DNA from: JAGTVG01 sp964389805
GTDB lineage: Bacteria; Bacteroidota; Bacteroidia; Cytophagales; Cyclobacteriaceae
Direction of reading: 5' to 3'
Length of the DNA stretch: 64,000 nt
Assembly: GCA_964389805.1 (NCBI GenBank)
Contig: CAYMFU010000019.1
Span: 27,279-91,278 of the forward strand
The position numbers and the translations under genes are program-made. Positions within the stretch are counted from its first letter, which is position 1. Every line of letters begins with the position of its first letter. The notes under the pieces were generated by a model that worked only from the letters and a program-made list of their open reading frames with translations, made no database searches and had not been told where the DNA came from. This document shows, piece by piece, positions 18,981 through 29,355 of the stretch.

Positions 18981-21900
18981 CTATAACCTTGACATTCTAC
19001 CTTTTTTACCGGTCAGGTAACTGTAAATAGCCGGTATTACAAATAGGGTCAAGATGGTAGAAAAAATCAATCCGCCAATTACCGCGATTCCCATGGAAAC
19101 CCTGCTTTCTGCACCTGCACCAAGTGCCAGCGCAATAGGCAATATACCCAATACTGTGGAAAGGCTTGTCATTAAAATGGGGCGGAACCGGGCTCTGGCA
19201 GCCCCAACTATAGAATCATATATATTCATTCCTGCTGCTTTCCGTTGATTAGCGAATTCAACAATCAATATGCCATTTTTAGACACGAGACCTATCAGCA
19301 TGATGATACCGATCTGACTGAAAATGTTAAGTGTTTCTCCAAAATACCATAACGACAATAAGGTCCCTGTCAGGGCCAGGGGAACAGTAAACATAATAAT
19401 CAATGGATCTCTGAAGCTTTCGAATTGAGCCGAAAGAACCAGGTAAATCAAGATCAAAGCAAAGGCAAAAGCAAAATACAGATTACCGGAACTTTCCTGG
19501 AATTCCTTGGATTGACCTGCTAAAGCTGTAGAGTAAGTTTCATCCAGAACTTCAGCTGCTATTCGGTCCATAGCGGCTAATCCTTCCCCCAATTTCGTAC
19601 CAGGGGAAAGGTTGGCAGTAACGGTAGCAGAAGCAAAACGATTGTAACGGTACAATTGAGGAGGTGAAGATTGTTCTTCCATACTAATCACGTTGTCCAA
19701 CTGTATTAGGGAGCCATTATTGCTCCTGACATAAAGTGACCTTAGATCGAGAGGATCATTTCTGTTTTCCTTCGTCACCTGTCCAATCACATAATATTGT
19801 TTTCCATTCATTACGAAATATCCAAATCGTTGCCCACTCAGTCCAAGTTGCAGGGTTTGAGCAACATCTCTCACGGAAACCCCCATACTTCGGGCCTTTT
19901 CACGGTTGATCTCGATCTTTACTTCTGGTTTTGTGAATTTCAGATTTACTTCCACAAATTGAAATGCCGGATCCGCACTGGATTTATCCAGAAATTCAGG
20001 TAATACCTCTTTAAGTTTTTCCAAGGTAGGAGCCTGGATAACATATTGGACAGGAAGTCCTGATCGACGGGAACCTATAGATTGAGGTTCTATCATAAAA
20101 CCACGTGCCATAGTGATTTCATTTATTTGGGGCCTCATTCGGTTGACAATTTGCGTTTGTGTTTCCTGTCGTTCATCGGCATCAACCAGCTTTGCGAACA
20201 TCATGGCTGAATTGGAAGAGCCTCCCCCAAATCCAGGTGAAGTGATAGAAACAATATTTTCTATTTCAGGAACCTCTTCTTCAATAACCTCCAATACCTT
20301 CGTTACATAAACATCCATATATTCAAAGGAGGCTCCTTCCGGCCCGGTGGCCATTAATCTGAACATCGACCGGTCCTCCATGGGAGACAATTCATTCGGT
20401 ATTATTCTTATAAAATGATAAATGCCAAGTCCGGCCATCAATATGATAATAAATGCCATCCATCTTCTTCTCATAAATCCTTCAAGAACACTTGCATACT
20501 GATTATTCAGCCATACGAAAAATGGTTCGGTCAGATTATAAAAAATATTATGCTTTTCCCGCCTCTTTAAAATTCTAGATGAAAGCATGGGCGTGAGTGA
20601 TAAGGCTACAAAGGAAGAAATGATCACGGCAAAAGATACAACAATACCGAATTCCCTGAACAAGCGTCCAGTGAGTCCTTGTAAAAATATTACCGGAAGA
20701 AAAACGGAAGCAAGCGCCACAGTTGTAGACACTACCGCGAAGAAAATTTCCTTGGCACCCTGAAATGCAGCTTCCATGGGCGGTTTACCGGATTCGATCT
20801 TGGTATAAATATTCTCCAATACGACAATGGCATCATCTACAACAAGACCGATCGCAAGGACGATACCCAACATAGTAAGCACATTTATAGAAAATCCTGC
20901 CAGATACATTACAAAAAATGTTCCGATAAGAGAAATAGGAATGGTTATAACGGGTATTAATGTTGTTCTCCAATCTCTCAAAAAGAAGAAAATGATCAAT
21001 ACCACCAGAGAAAAAGCCAGATATATGGTCTGCTGTACCTCAGCAATAGAATCCCGGATGTATTCCGTTGTATCAAATCCAATGTAAGTATGTAGATCTT
21101 GTGGCAGGTCTTTCTTTATTAACTCCCATCTTTTATAAAATTCCTCTGCTATTTCAAGATTATTTGATCCTGGTTGTGGAACAATAGCGTTTATTACCAT
21201 AGGAACGCCATTACTTCTTAATATGGAACGATCGTTTTCAGGGTAAAATTCTGCACGGCCTATATCCCTGAATTTTACGATGATATCACCTTGTTCCTTG
21301 ACAATCAATTCATTAAATTCCTCCGGTGAAGATAATCGTCCATGGGTTCGGATGGTTAGCTCCATACTGCTGCCTTCCAATACACCTGTTGGTAACTCCA
21401 GGTTCTGCGAATTAACCGCCGTAAAAATATCCAGGGGTGTAAGTTCATATGCCGCCAGCCTGTTTGGATCCATCCAGAGGCGGATGGAATATTTTCTTTC
21501 TCCGTATATCATAATCTGGCTAACACCCGGAATCGTTTGAAACCGCTCCTTAAAAACGTTATTGGCTATATCCGACAATTCCATTAAATTCCTTCGTTCG
21601 CTGGAGATCATCAACATCAAAATAGGACTAGTGTCCGCATCTGCTTTGGTAACTATTGGTGGATCAGCATCCGGTGGCAATTGACGCATGGCACGGGAAA
21701 CCCTATCCCGTACGTCATTGGCGGCTGCTTCCAGATTGGATTCCAGATCAAACTCAACGGTAATTGAGCTTCTACCATCGCGGCTAGAAGAAGAAAGCGT
21801 TTTGATACCTTCAATCCCATTGATGGATTCTTCCAGAGGTTCTGTAATTTGAGTCTCAATAACCTCTGCATTGGCCCCGACATAAGAGGTTGAAACAGTG

Positions 21901-22043
21901 ATGATTGGAGGATCGACACTCGGATACTCCCTGATTCCCAGAAAAAAAAAGCCGATAATACCAAATATCAGTATAGTAAGGGATAACACAATGGCCAGTA
22001 CCGGCCGATTGATACTAATTCTGGATAGACTTGCCATACTCAC
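18981..22043 (-). CDS. RND efflux pump permease (HAE1/AcrB-like)
   Basis: A 1020-residue inner-membrane proton-driven pump. It has the full RND layout: helix 1, a large periplasmic loop, helices 2-6, a cytosolic break, helix 7, a second large loop and helices 8-12. The helix-4 motif GLVVDDAIVVLENI near 400-413 contains the paired aspartates needed for proton relay. The GISINRPVLA-type start and FREFGIVVSFAVIISSFVALSLTPML segment are typical. The periplasmic adaptor gene ends three bases upstream. It belongs to the hydrophobe/amphiphile group rather than the heavy-metal group, judging from the DD motif and helix 4 context. Confidence 0.94.
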   Translation of the reverse strand: MSMASLSRISINRPVLAIVLSLTILIFGIIGFFFLGIREYPSVDPPIITVSTSYVGANAEVIETQITEPLEESINGIEGIKTLSSSSRDGRSSITVEFDLESNLEAAANDVRDRVSRAMRQLPPDADPPIVTKADADTSPILMLMISSERRNLMELSDIANNVFKERFQTIPGVSQIMIYGERKYSIRLWMDPNRLAAYELTPLDIFTAVNSQNLELPTGVLEGSSMELTIRTHGRLSSPEEFNELIVKEQGDIIVKFRDIGRAEFYPENDRSILRSNGVPMVINAIVPQPGSNNLEIAEEFYKRWELIKKDLPQDLHTYIGFDTTEYIRDSIAEVQQTIYLAFSLVVLIIFFFLRDWRTTLIPVITIPISLIGTFFVMYLAGFSINVLTMLGIVLAIGLVVDDAIVVLENIYTKIESGKPPMEAAFQGAKEIFFAVVSTTVALASVFLPVIFLQGLTGRLFREFGIVVSFAVIISSFVALSLTPMLSSRILKRREKHNIFYNLTEPFFVWLNNQYASVLEGFMRRRWMAFIIILMAGLGIYHFIRIIPNELSPMEDRSMFRLMATGPEGASFEYMDVYVTKVLEVIEEEVPEIENIVSITSPGFGGGSSNSAMMFAKLVDADERQETQTQIVNRMRPQINEITMARGFMIEPQSIGSRRSGLPVQYVIQAPTLEKLKEVLPEFLDKSSADPAFQFVEVNLKFTKPEVKIEINREKARSMGVSVRDVAQTLQLGLSGQRFGYFVMNGKQYYVIGQVTKENRNDPLDLRSLYVRSNNGSLIQLDNVISMEEQSSPPQLYRYNRFASATVTANLSPGTKLGEGLAAMDRIAAEVLDETYSTALAGQSKEFQESSGNLYFAFAFALILIYLVLSAQFESFRDPLIIMFTVPLALTGTLLSLWYFGETLNIFSQIGIIMLIGLVSKNGILIVEFANQRKAAGMNIYDSIVGAARARFRPILMTSLSTVLGILPIALALGAGAESRVSMGIAVIGGLIFSTILTLFVIPAIYSYLTGKKGRMSRL

Positions 22044-22046
22044 TCA

Positions 22047-23111
22047 TCAGTTAACAATGGTTAAATTAACAGGCATACCGTGCCGGATCTGTAAAATACC
22101 AGTGGTAATTACCGTATCACCGGGATGTATGCCCTGTGTTATATGAACATCATCCTCGGTACGTAATCCGATCTCAACTTCTTCCTGACTTACAAGGTCA
22201 TTTTTAAAGGTATAGACCTTATGGCTGTTTAATTCGGGAATAACAGATTCCGATGGGACCATTAAAGCATTCGGTATTACATCCAGAATATAATCAATAT
22301 TAGCGAACTGCCCTGGATATAAAATTTCCTCATCATTTTTGCAAATGGCCCTGATTTGAAGTGTCCTGGTTCGTGGATCAATTCGTGGTTCTACAGCATA
22401 AATTATGCCTGTAAATATACGCTTAGATGATTCAACCATAAATTTGATTGAATCTCCCATATCCACCAGTGAGGTATATTTTCCAGGAACAGAAAACTCT
22501 ATTTTTATTGGATTGACATTATAGATATTGGCTACAAGATCGGAAGGCGAAATGTAACTGCCTTCGCTAACCTGTCTTAAGCCAATAATACCATCAAATG
22601 GGGCATATATTTTATGTTTCGCAATTCGGGCTTCCCGTTCTTTGATATCACTGAGGATTGTATTTAATGTCGTAAGGGCAATTTCATATTCTTCACGGCT
22701 GATCGCCTCTTTTTCCAGCAACTGTCTCATCCTGTATTCAATATCCTCATTCAATTTCTGAGTATATTTTAACCGTTCCATTTGTGCGTATATTTCATCA
22801 TCATTAATGGTAAGCAACAGATCATGCTTTTTAACACGCTGTCCCTCCTGAAAGTAGATCCCTTGAATTTTCCCGGATATCTCACTTCTTAAAGCAACAG
22901 ACTCATTAGCGATGATGGCGCCGGTAATTTTTATAATATTTTCAATACGTTGGGGATGGATTATTTTCGCCTCCACTGGCACGAGTGAGCTTCCACGTGG
23001 GGACGCCATTACGGGCCCTTTCTCGGCTGGTTTTAATTTCGGGTATAGAATCAGTCCTATAATAATTATGGCAATTATTACAAAAAGAACTGATTTTAAA
23101 ACTTTATTCAT
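22047..23111 (-). CDS. RND periplasmic adaptor (membrane fusion protein)
   Basis: A 354-residue adaptor that links the RND pump to the TolC channel. Residues about 7-24 form a membrane anchor. The lipoyl-like half motif GKIQGIYFQEGQRVKKHDLL near 84-103 and its partner HKIYAPFDGIIGLRQVSEGSYI near 165-186 flank a helical hairpin. Beta-barrel and membrane-proximal domains follow. It is the first gene of the three-gene efflux operon, with its start at 23111 and about 140 non-coding bases separating it from recO. No TetR or other dedicated regulator gene is adjacent. Confidence 0.92.
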   Translation of the reverse strand: MNKVLKSVLFVIIAIIIIGLILYPKLKPAEKGPVMASPRGSSLVPVEAKIIHPQRIENIIKITGAIIANESVALRSEISGKIQGIYFQEGQRVKKHDLLLTINDDEIYAQMERLKYTQKLNEDIEYRMRQLLEKEAISREEYEIALTTLNTILSDIKEREARIAKHKIYAPFDGIIGLRQVSEGSYISPSDLVANIYNVNPIKIEFSVPGKYTSLVDMGDSIKFMVESSKRIFTGIIYAVEPRIDPRTRTLQIRAICKNDEEILYPGQFANIDYILDVIPNALMVPSESVIPELNSHKVYTFKNDLVSQEEVEIGLRTEDDVHITQGIHPGDTVITTGILQIRHGMPVNLTIVN

Positions 23112-23254
23112 AGGTTATACAATCTATTAAAACCTCACCAAGTACAATTGAGCAGTTGTATAAATTTCATCATTAATTCTGAAGAAATTCTGTTTTCAAA
23201 TCATTTTATGTAATTAATTATAAAATCCTAAAATGCTATCATGTTGTAGATCTT

Positions 23255-23947
23255 TCATTCACCAAAAACTTCCATTAGAACCTTATAAGATTTAAGTTCC
23301 TTTAGCTGATCAAAATGTATCTGGTAAAAAAGAATGATGGCAGATATTAATTTTCTTCGCAAGTCATTTGAGATAACAACTTCTGAAGAATATTCACTTT
23401 CAATAAGCCGGTCGATATCCTTAAAGTCTTTCCGGAAAATAGAAACAAGAAAATTGTTGGATTCAATTTCATGCACGAGATCTGCTATTTTCATGGGTTC
23501 AATACCCTGGTATCGGGCATACTTGAAAAGGAATTGAAGATGAAAATTCATAAATTGCACATCCCTTTCATCGTAAAATAAAAGAGATTCTTCTAGAAAG
23601 TTATACAATTCAGGATTGGCCTCTTCTTCTCTTAATGTTTTATATAACATTTCTGTAATAAACAAAGCGACTGAAGATTTGATAACATTGTAAGGGATTG
23701 ATTTGTATGGATGCCAGCACTTGATTTCGGATATCCTGTTTATCTCAGCATGGTTTTTATTATAAACGACCATATCCAAAAGGGTCAACGGTTGAAAATA
23801 CGAAATTGGGTACCTGGGTTTGCTTGACCTTACATTGTTTATAATATAGCTTTTCAGCCCAAATTGGGCTGTGTAAATCCTGGCTATCACAGACGATTCC
23901 CTGAATTTTATAAAATTAAATACTATACCCTTTGTCTTTTGCTTCAT
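23255..23947 (-). CDS. recO: DNA repair protein RecO
   Basis: A 230-residue recombination mediator that anneals ssDNA and helps load RecA with RecF/RecR. The N-terminal OB fold shows KTKGIVFNFIKFRESSVIARIYT near 3-25, and the helical C-terminal domain contains FHLQFLFKYARYQGIEPM near 140-157. The four-cysteine zinc site found in many RecO proteins is not evident, as is common in this phylum. A decayed copy of the middle of this gene lies 6.5 kb away at 16630-16810. The gene starts 24 bases downstream of tdk on the same strand and may be co-transcribed with it. Confidence 0.93.
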   Translation of the reverse strand: MKQKTKGIVFNFIKFRESSVIARIYTAQFGLKSYIINNVRSSKPRYPISYFQPLTLLDMVVYNKNHAEINRISEIKCWHPYKSIPYNVIKSSVALFITEMLYKTLREEEANPELYNFLEESLLFYDERDVQFMNFHLQFLFKYARYQGIEPMKIADLVHEIESNNFLVSIFRKDFKDIDRLIESEYSSEVVISNDLRRKLISAIILFYQIHFDQLKELKSYKVLMEVFGE

Positions 23948-23971
23948 CGGCTAAACTCTTCCTGAAAGAAA

Positions 23972-24571
23972 CTATTTCGAATGTTTTTCCGATTCATTAT
24001 AACAGGCTCTGCAGAGCGGTTCATAGGTTTCCCTTTCGCCAACTACAACAGTATTTTTATCCATTGTTAACCTATGTGAATAAACTGCAATGGCCCCGCA
24101 TCTAATGCAAATTGGATGTACTTTGGTAACAAATTCAGCAACTGCCATTAAAGCAGGCATCGGCCCAAAAGGCTTACCCATATAATCCATGTCAAGTCCG
24201 GCAATAATTATCCGCTTCCCCTGATCCGCCAGTTTTGTAGCAACATCCACCAGGTGTTCATCAAAGAACTGAGCTTCATCAATTCCAACTACATCTGAGT
24301 TACCTGCTAGTAATAATATATCCTGAGAAAAATTGACGGGTGTAGACCGGATCTGGGTCTCATTATGCGACACTACATATTTATCATGGTAACGCGTATC
24401 AATTACCGGTTTAAAAATCTCTACCTGCTGCCTGGCAATGATAGCCCTGTTCAGCCTCCGGATCAATTCCTCGGTTTTACCAGAAAACATTGCCCCAGCA
24501 ATAACTTCTACCCATCCAGTATTTTGTAAAGGGCCCTTATTTTTATTACCTAAATTGGGTTCGACAAACAT
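23972..24571 (-). CDS. tdk: Thymidine kinase
   Basis: Phosphorylates thymidine to dTMP in the salvage pathway (type II, TK1-like). The Walker A loop GAMFSGKTEEL lies near residues 27-37. The catalytic glutamate is expected in VGIDEAQFFDE near 95-105. Zinc-binding cysteines appear as CIRC near 154 and CRAC near 189. Length of 199 residues is normal for the family. It is divergent from the hypothetical gene at 24736 across about 160 bases that must contain both promoters. Confidence 0.96.
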   Translation of the reverse strand: MFVEPNLGNKNKGPLQNTGWVEVIAGAMFSGKTEELIRRLNRAIIARQQVEIFKPVIDTRYHDKYVVSHNETQIRSTPVNFSQDILLLAGNSDVVGIDEAQFFDEHLVDVATKLADQGKRIIIAGLDMDYMGKPFGPMPALMAVAEFVTKVHPICIRCGAIAVYSHRLTMDKNTVVVGERETYEPLCRACYNESEKHSK

Positions 24572-24735
24572 GTATTATAATCCTATGGAGATAACAAATT
24601 CTGTTTTGCAGAATTGCAATTCTAACTTATAACCAATATATTATTCACATTATACGAATAAAGCACATCGATTATACATAATTGAAATAATATTTCGTTT
24701 TTTTATAAAGTTAGTTATAATGCTAAAGTATTGAT

Positions 24736-25770
24736 ATGGAAACCGCTATTAATCATGACTATATAAATTCCTATGCCGAAGCGTATACCAATAGGATTGT
24801 GGATAGATATTTCTCCGAAAATTCAATTATAGATGGTGAAAATATCCTGTCCATAACTGAATTCAGACAGATCAATTTATTTGTTATAAAGAATATAATG
24901 GTAAAGTGGCAGGTAGAAGCAAAAAAAATACGAAGTCCATTCTTTAATTATAACAGTCCTGAAGTCCAGAATGCTTTACAGGATTTTATGAATGTGCTTT
25001 CAAAGAACATTTCCGTAGAGCAGAAAGTATTCGCACCATTATTGAAGATGGCCATTACTGATGTTTTGATATTGATTTTTTCACCCTACGATTTCTTTTC
25101 AAACGAATTGCTGAATATAGGCACGCCAATAACTCTTGCCGAACTGGAAAAGAGAAAAAAGTTCATAAAAATCAACAGCGAACTATACAATGCCTATGTG
25201 CAGAAGATTGAAGAAAAGGGCACTGATACTATGCAGATAAAAGAAGCAAAACAATATTTTGACCAGGTTTGTGAAGATATAAATTTTTCACCTGAGGAAC
25301 CGGACGAGTATATCAGCTTGTTCTCAAAAGAAATCCAATTTGAACTCAAAAAGGTATATGCTGAAGTTGAAAATGAACCACCCCAGGAGGAGAGTGAAAC
25401 AAAAACTGCAACAGATTCAGACGAGGAGAAAGTGCCTATTCATGAAAAATATTTTCAGCAGAAAGCCACCCTTGTAGATGAACTGAAGAAAGAACCTGCA
25501 AGTACAGTTCTTGACTTTCATCAGAAACAAAAGATTGACAGCATAAAGAAAAACATATCCATTCAGCAAAGATTCAGGTTTGTAAGGGAGCTGTTCAGTG
25601 AGAACGATGAACTGTTCACCGAAGTCATTGAATTGCTGGATAATTGCAGCAGTAATGAGGAAGCCATTTCATATATAAATGAAAAATTCCTCAACAGTGG
25701 TCAATGGAATGGTGAAGATGAGGCAGTCGAGGAATTTCTTTCTGTGGTGAACAAAAAGTTCCCTGGTTAA
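24736..25770 (+). CDS. Conserved Bacteroidota hypothetical protein
   Basis: A 344-residue cytoplasmic protein with no enzyme motif that I can recognise. The N-terminal half is mixed helix with several aromatic residues; a charged, low-complexity Glu-rich linker (about 213-238) joins it to a helical C-terminal domain. That domain carries QRFRFVRELFSENDELFTE near 275-293, which resembles a C-terminal helical module I recall in many Bacteroidota hypothetical proteins. No signal peptide or membrane helix is seen. Its stop codon overlaps the end of rodA by four bases on the opposite strand. Function unknown. Confidence 0.8.
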   Translation: METAINHDYINSYAEAYTNRIVDRYFSENSIIDGENILSITEFRQINLFVIKNIMVKWQVEAKKIRSPFFNYNSPEVQNALQDFMNVLSKNISVEQKVFAPLLKMAITDVLILIFSPYDFFSNELLNIGTPITLAELEKRKKFIKINSELYNAYVQKIEEKGTDTMQIKEAKQYFDQVCEDINFSPEEPDEYISLFSKEIQFELKKVYAEVENEPPQEESETKTATDSDEEKVPIHEKYFQQKATLVDELKKEPASTVLDFHQKQKIDSIKKNISIQQRFRFVRELFSENDELFTEVIELLDNCSSNEEAISYINEKFLNSGQWNGEDEAVEEFLSVVNKKFPG

Positions 25771-27038
25771 CGTACAAATATCTGCATTCTGTGCGCATCC
25801 AGCTTCAGTAATATAAACAATAATATTGAGAAGGCCCACAATGACGATCCGCCATAACTGAAAAAGGGCAGGGGTATTCCAATGACCGGAAACAATCCAA
25901 TAGTCATACCGATATTGATCATAAAATGAAAAAATATAATGGAACCAACCGCATATCCATACGTTTGGGCAAATCTTGATTTCTGCCGTTCCGCTATAAA
26001 AAAGATCCGGAGTATAAGGAAAATAAATAGGATGATTACAAGTGAAGTTCCAATATAACCATGTTCTTCTCCCAGGGTGCAGAAAATAAAATCCGTAGAT
26101 TGCTCAGGAACAAAATCAAATTTTGTCTGAGTCCCATTCAAAAAGCCTTTCCCCCAGAATTGTCCTGATCCAATAGCAATTTTGGACTGCGTTACATTCC
26201 AGCCATCTCCAAGTGGATCTGAATCAGGATTTATCAATACCCGAAGTCTCTTCTGGTGGTGGGGCTTAAGAATCTTCGATTGGAAGTAATCGACGCTAAA
26301 GGTTATGCCAATGGTAAATAGCATTATAATTATTATACCGGCAATTTTCTTAAACGTCTTATCAGCAAATGCAATAGCAATGCCGGCGATTACAATAATT
26401 GCCAGGATAATAAAAAGCTGATTGACGAAAAGAGTGGAAATAAAAATCAGGACCAGTAGCAGTCCGATAACGAGGACCAAGGGTGATAATCCTTCACGAT
26501 AAAATACGATTATAAAAGAAAAATAAATTAAGGCAGTTCCAGGATCAGGTTGCAACAGGATCAATAGAATTGGGATCACAACTAAGGCGGAAACCATGAT
26601 TACCTGTCGCTTACTGCTAAAACGAAAACCTGGCGTACTAATAAACCTTGCTACAGCAAGAGCAGTTATAAATTTGGCGAATTCTGAAGGCTGGATCTTG
26701 AAGAAGGAACCGATCTCAAACCAGGACCTGGCTCCTGATACTTTTGTGCCAAATAAAATCACAAATATTAGCATAACCAAGATTATGCCATATAGTATAT
26801 AAGAAATTGATTCGTAAAACTGGAAATCTATCGATACGATAATAAAAAAAATAATTATTGTGCTGCCTATCCAGACAAGTTGCTTACCCGAGTTAAGAGA
26901 AAAATCAAAAATATTCATCCCGGTTCCCTCCTGATAGACTGAAGCGTAAATATTTAACCAGCCCATGATCACGAGTATCCCATATACAAATAAGGTCAAC
27001 CAATCAATCCTGTTTAATATATTGCTATCTCTTCTCAA
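25767..27038 (-). CDS. rodA: Rod shape-determining protein RodA
   Basis: A 423-residue SEDS-family peptidoglycan glycosyltransferase of the elongasome. Ten or so membrane helices are present. The family signatures FEIGSFFKIQPSEFAKF near 106-122 and the C-terminal GIPLPFFSYGGSSL near 382-395 are clear. It works with its partner transpeptidase MrdA, whose gene lies directly upstream with a four-base overlap. It is the last gene of the mre/mrd operon, and its end overlaps the convergent hypothetical gene by four bases. Confidence 0.95.
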   Translation of the reverse strand: MRRDSNILNRIDWLTLFVYGILVIMGWLNIYASVYQEGTGMNIFDFSLNSGKQLVWIGSTIIIFFIIVSIDFQFYESISYILYGIILVMLIFVILFGTKVSGARSWFEIGSFFKIQPSEFAKFITALAVARFISTPGFRFSSKRQVIMVSALVVIPILLILLQPDPGTALIYFSFIIVFYREGLSPLVLVIGLLLVLIFISTLFVNQLFIILAIIVIAGIAIAFADKTFKKIAGIIIIMLFTIGITFSVDYFQSKILKPHHQKRLRVLINPDSDPLGDGWNVTQSKIAIGSGQFWGKGFLNGTQTKFDFVPEQSTDFIFCTLGEEHGYIGTSLVIILFIFLILRIFFIAERQKSRFAQTYGYAVGSIIFFHFMINIGMTIGLFPVIGIPLPFFSYGGSSLWAFSILLFILLKLDAHRMQIFVR

Positions 27039-28837
27039 TATATAAATTCTCCTTTTAGTACGAATTCTTCAAGCCACTTCCTCTTTATTTCACCGGTAAG
27101 GTATTTCTCGATCACAAGGCTTGATATAGAGGCAGCTGCACGTCCACCCCAACCTGCATTTTCCACATAGACGGCAACAGCTATTTGCGGATCCTCTTTG
27201 GGTGCAAATCCCATAAATCCTGAATGGTCTTCACCATGTGGATTTTCGACGGTACTTGTTTTTCCACAGACTTCGATATTCGTCATATAAGCCCTTCTTC
27301 CTGATCCTGAACGTACAACTTCTTGCATTCCATTGATTACTGAATTAAAATGAACGGAATCAATCCCAACCTCATTTTTAATTATGTACTTTGGATCAGG
27401 CAATCCATTATCATCTACTGATTTAATGATGTGAGGTGTATAAAAATATCCCTTATTTGCTAAAATAGTAGCTAAATTGGCCATTTGAAGCGGCGTAACA
27501 AGCGTTTCCCCCTGTCCTATACTTAAGGAATAAATATTGGAAAATTTCCATCGGTTCTGACCATAAACCCTGTCGTAATAGCCAACTGTGGGTACGTACC
27601 CACTTTTCGGATTCGGAATATCAATATCGAGGGTAACTCCCAAACCAAAATTAACAACATAATTCCTCCATTTCTCCAAGCCAAACCTTGCATCAATGAA
27701 AGGACTGGGATCTTCCCTTTGGTTTATAATTCTCCGGAACACCTTAAAAAAATAATTATTAGAAGAATAGGTTATGGCTTCTTCCACATCATAATATCCT
27801 ATTGGCGCTAAATCCCCAATCAACCTGCCATCACTGTATATCAATTCATCCTTATCGATAACATTTTCCTGAAGAGCGATCAATGCCTGAATCGTCTTGA
27901 ACATGGAGCCCGGGGGGTACATGGCCATTATCGGCCGGTTGAAAAGAGGAACCAGCGTATCCACTGAAAGAGTCTGAAAATTATCGGAAAATTCACGTCC
28001 GGACAAAATATTCGGATCATAAGAAGGTGCTGAGACAATACTCAAAATTTCACCGGTAGCAGGTTGAATAGCAACCAGGCTCCCAACTTTTCCATCAAGC
28101 AGTTTTTCTGCGTATTCCTGCACGCTTAAGTCAATGGTCGAGATCAGATTATTTCCAGGTACAGAAATTGTGTCTAGCCGGCCTTCTTTATAAAGTCCCT
28201 GTTCAACTCCTCTAACATTCACCATTCTTTTCTTTACTCCTCTCTGACCCCGTAAAGCTTTTTCGTAACTGGACTCAATACCACTAATACCAATATAATC
28301 ACCCATGCGGTAATAATTGGTGGTATCCCTGTCAAGTTGACCTTTACTTATCTCACCAACATAACCAAGTGCATTCGACAATACCGGATGCGGATATTCA
28401 CGTACGGACCTCGCAGAAATATAAAATCCTTTAAAATTTATAAGCTTATCCTGTATTCGTGCATATTCTTCATTCGAGATTTGCTTAATAAATATGGAGG
28501 GCTTAATCACAGAATACTTTCTGGCAATATCATACTTCTCATTAAAAGTCTCTTTGTCAATTCCAAACATGGAACAGAACTCTGCTGTGTCTTTTACTTC
28601 CACCTCCATTGGAACTATCATCAGGTCGTACATTGGATTGTTTATGACCAAAAGATCACCGTTTCTGTCATAGATCAATCCTCTATATGGGTATTCAACA
28701 ATACGTTGAATGATATTATTTTCTGCCGCTAACCGGTAGTTATCACTTAATACCTGAATACTGAGTAGTTTAAGGAGAAAAATTATCCCTACTATAACAA
28801 TGCCTATCCGAATTATTATCTTTCTTGAATCATTCAT
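27035..28837 (-). CDS. mrdA: Penicillin-binding protein 2 (elongation transpeptidase)
   Basis: A 600-residue class B penicillin-binding protein that cross-links peptidoglycan during cell elongation. One N-terminal membrane helix (about 8-28) is followed by the pedestal domain with YRGLIYDRNG near 51-60. The transpeptidase domain follows: SxxK is PPGSMFKT (S311), SxN is YSSNNYFF near 364, and KTG is the variant KTSTVE near 524. The start and stop overlap mreD and rodA by four bases each, so the operon is translationally tight. Confidence 0.95.
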   Translation of the reverse strand: MNDSRKIIIRIGIVIVGIIFLLKLLSIQVLSDNYRLAAENNIIQRIVEYPYRGLIYDRNGDLLVINNPMYDLMIVPMEVEVKDTAEFCSMFGIDKETFNEKYDIARKYSVIKPSIFIKQISNEEYARIQDKLINFKGFYISARSVREYPHPVLSNALGYVGEISKGQLDRDTTNYYRMGDYIGISGIESSYEKALRGQRGVKKRMVNVRGVEQGLYKEGRLDTISVPGNNLISTIDLSVQEYAEKLLDGKVGSLVAIQPATGEILSIVSAPSYDPNILSGREFSDNFQTLSVDTLVPLFNRPIMAMYPPGSMFKTIQALIALQENVIDKDELIYSDGRLIGDLAPIGYYDVEEAITYSSNNYFFKVFRRIINQREDPSPFIDARFGLEKWRNYVVNFGLGVTLDIDIPNPKSGYVPTVGYYDRVYGQNRWKFSNIYSLSIGQGETLVTPLQMANLATILANKGYFYTPHIIKSVDDNGLPDPKYIIKNEVGIDSVHFNSVINGMQEVVRSGSGRRAYMTNIEVCGKTSTVENPHGEDHSGFMGFAPKEDPQIAVAVYVENAGWGGRAAASISSLVIEKYLTGEIKRKWLEEFVLKGEFIY

Positions 28838-29355
28838 GACAACCGATCTCTATTGTAAAATAGATTCTGTCCAATTACCAATATAGTAAACGTAAACAAG
28901 CTGCTGAAAAAGGTCTTTTTAATTATTAACCAAAAGTGATATAGTTCACCAGCCTCTATAAAGAATAACGAAAGATGATGCAGAAATATTAAAGGTAAAG
29001 CATAAGTAATAAACCAACCAAATCCCATAACCCGCATTGTGGGTAATCTTACATCTTCATAACCAGTACTGGGAGTGATGGTAGAAAGCCAGAATGGGCG
29101 CAAATAGGCTATTAATGTCCCGGAAGCAGCATTTACCCCCAGGCTGTTATAAAAAATATCGATTGAAAAACCTGTAATAAATCCAAGAATAACTAATAAT
29201 ACTGTGCTGATTTCAAAAGGAAGTAATAAAATAAAGCCGATGTATACAAAACAGAAGGCTGTTCCAAATAATACCATATTGTCAAAAAGGAATACCTGCA
29301 ACATGATATATACTGCAAACACTAAAACATTATATATGATACTTCGCCTATTCAT
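28834..29355 (-). CDS. mreD: Rod shape-determining protein MreD
   Basis: A 173-residue inner-membrane protein with about five hydrophobic segments, typical of MreD in Bacteroidota. It has the expected place between mreC and mrdA, overlapping both (eight bases with mreC, four with mrdA). The sequence is poorly conserved; GFSIDIFYNSLGVNAASGTLIAY (about 61-83) is the most recognisable part. It is needed to assemble the elongasome at the membrane. Confidence 0.88.
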   Translation of the reverse strand: MNRRSIIYNVLVFAVYIMLQVFLFDNMVLFGTAFCFVYIGFILLLPFEISTVLLVILGFITGFSIDIFYNSLGVNAASGTLIAYLRPFWLSTITPSTGYEDVRLPTMRVMGFGWFITYALPLIFLHHLSLFFIEAGELYHFWLIIKKTFFSSLFTFTILVIGQNLFYNRDRLS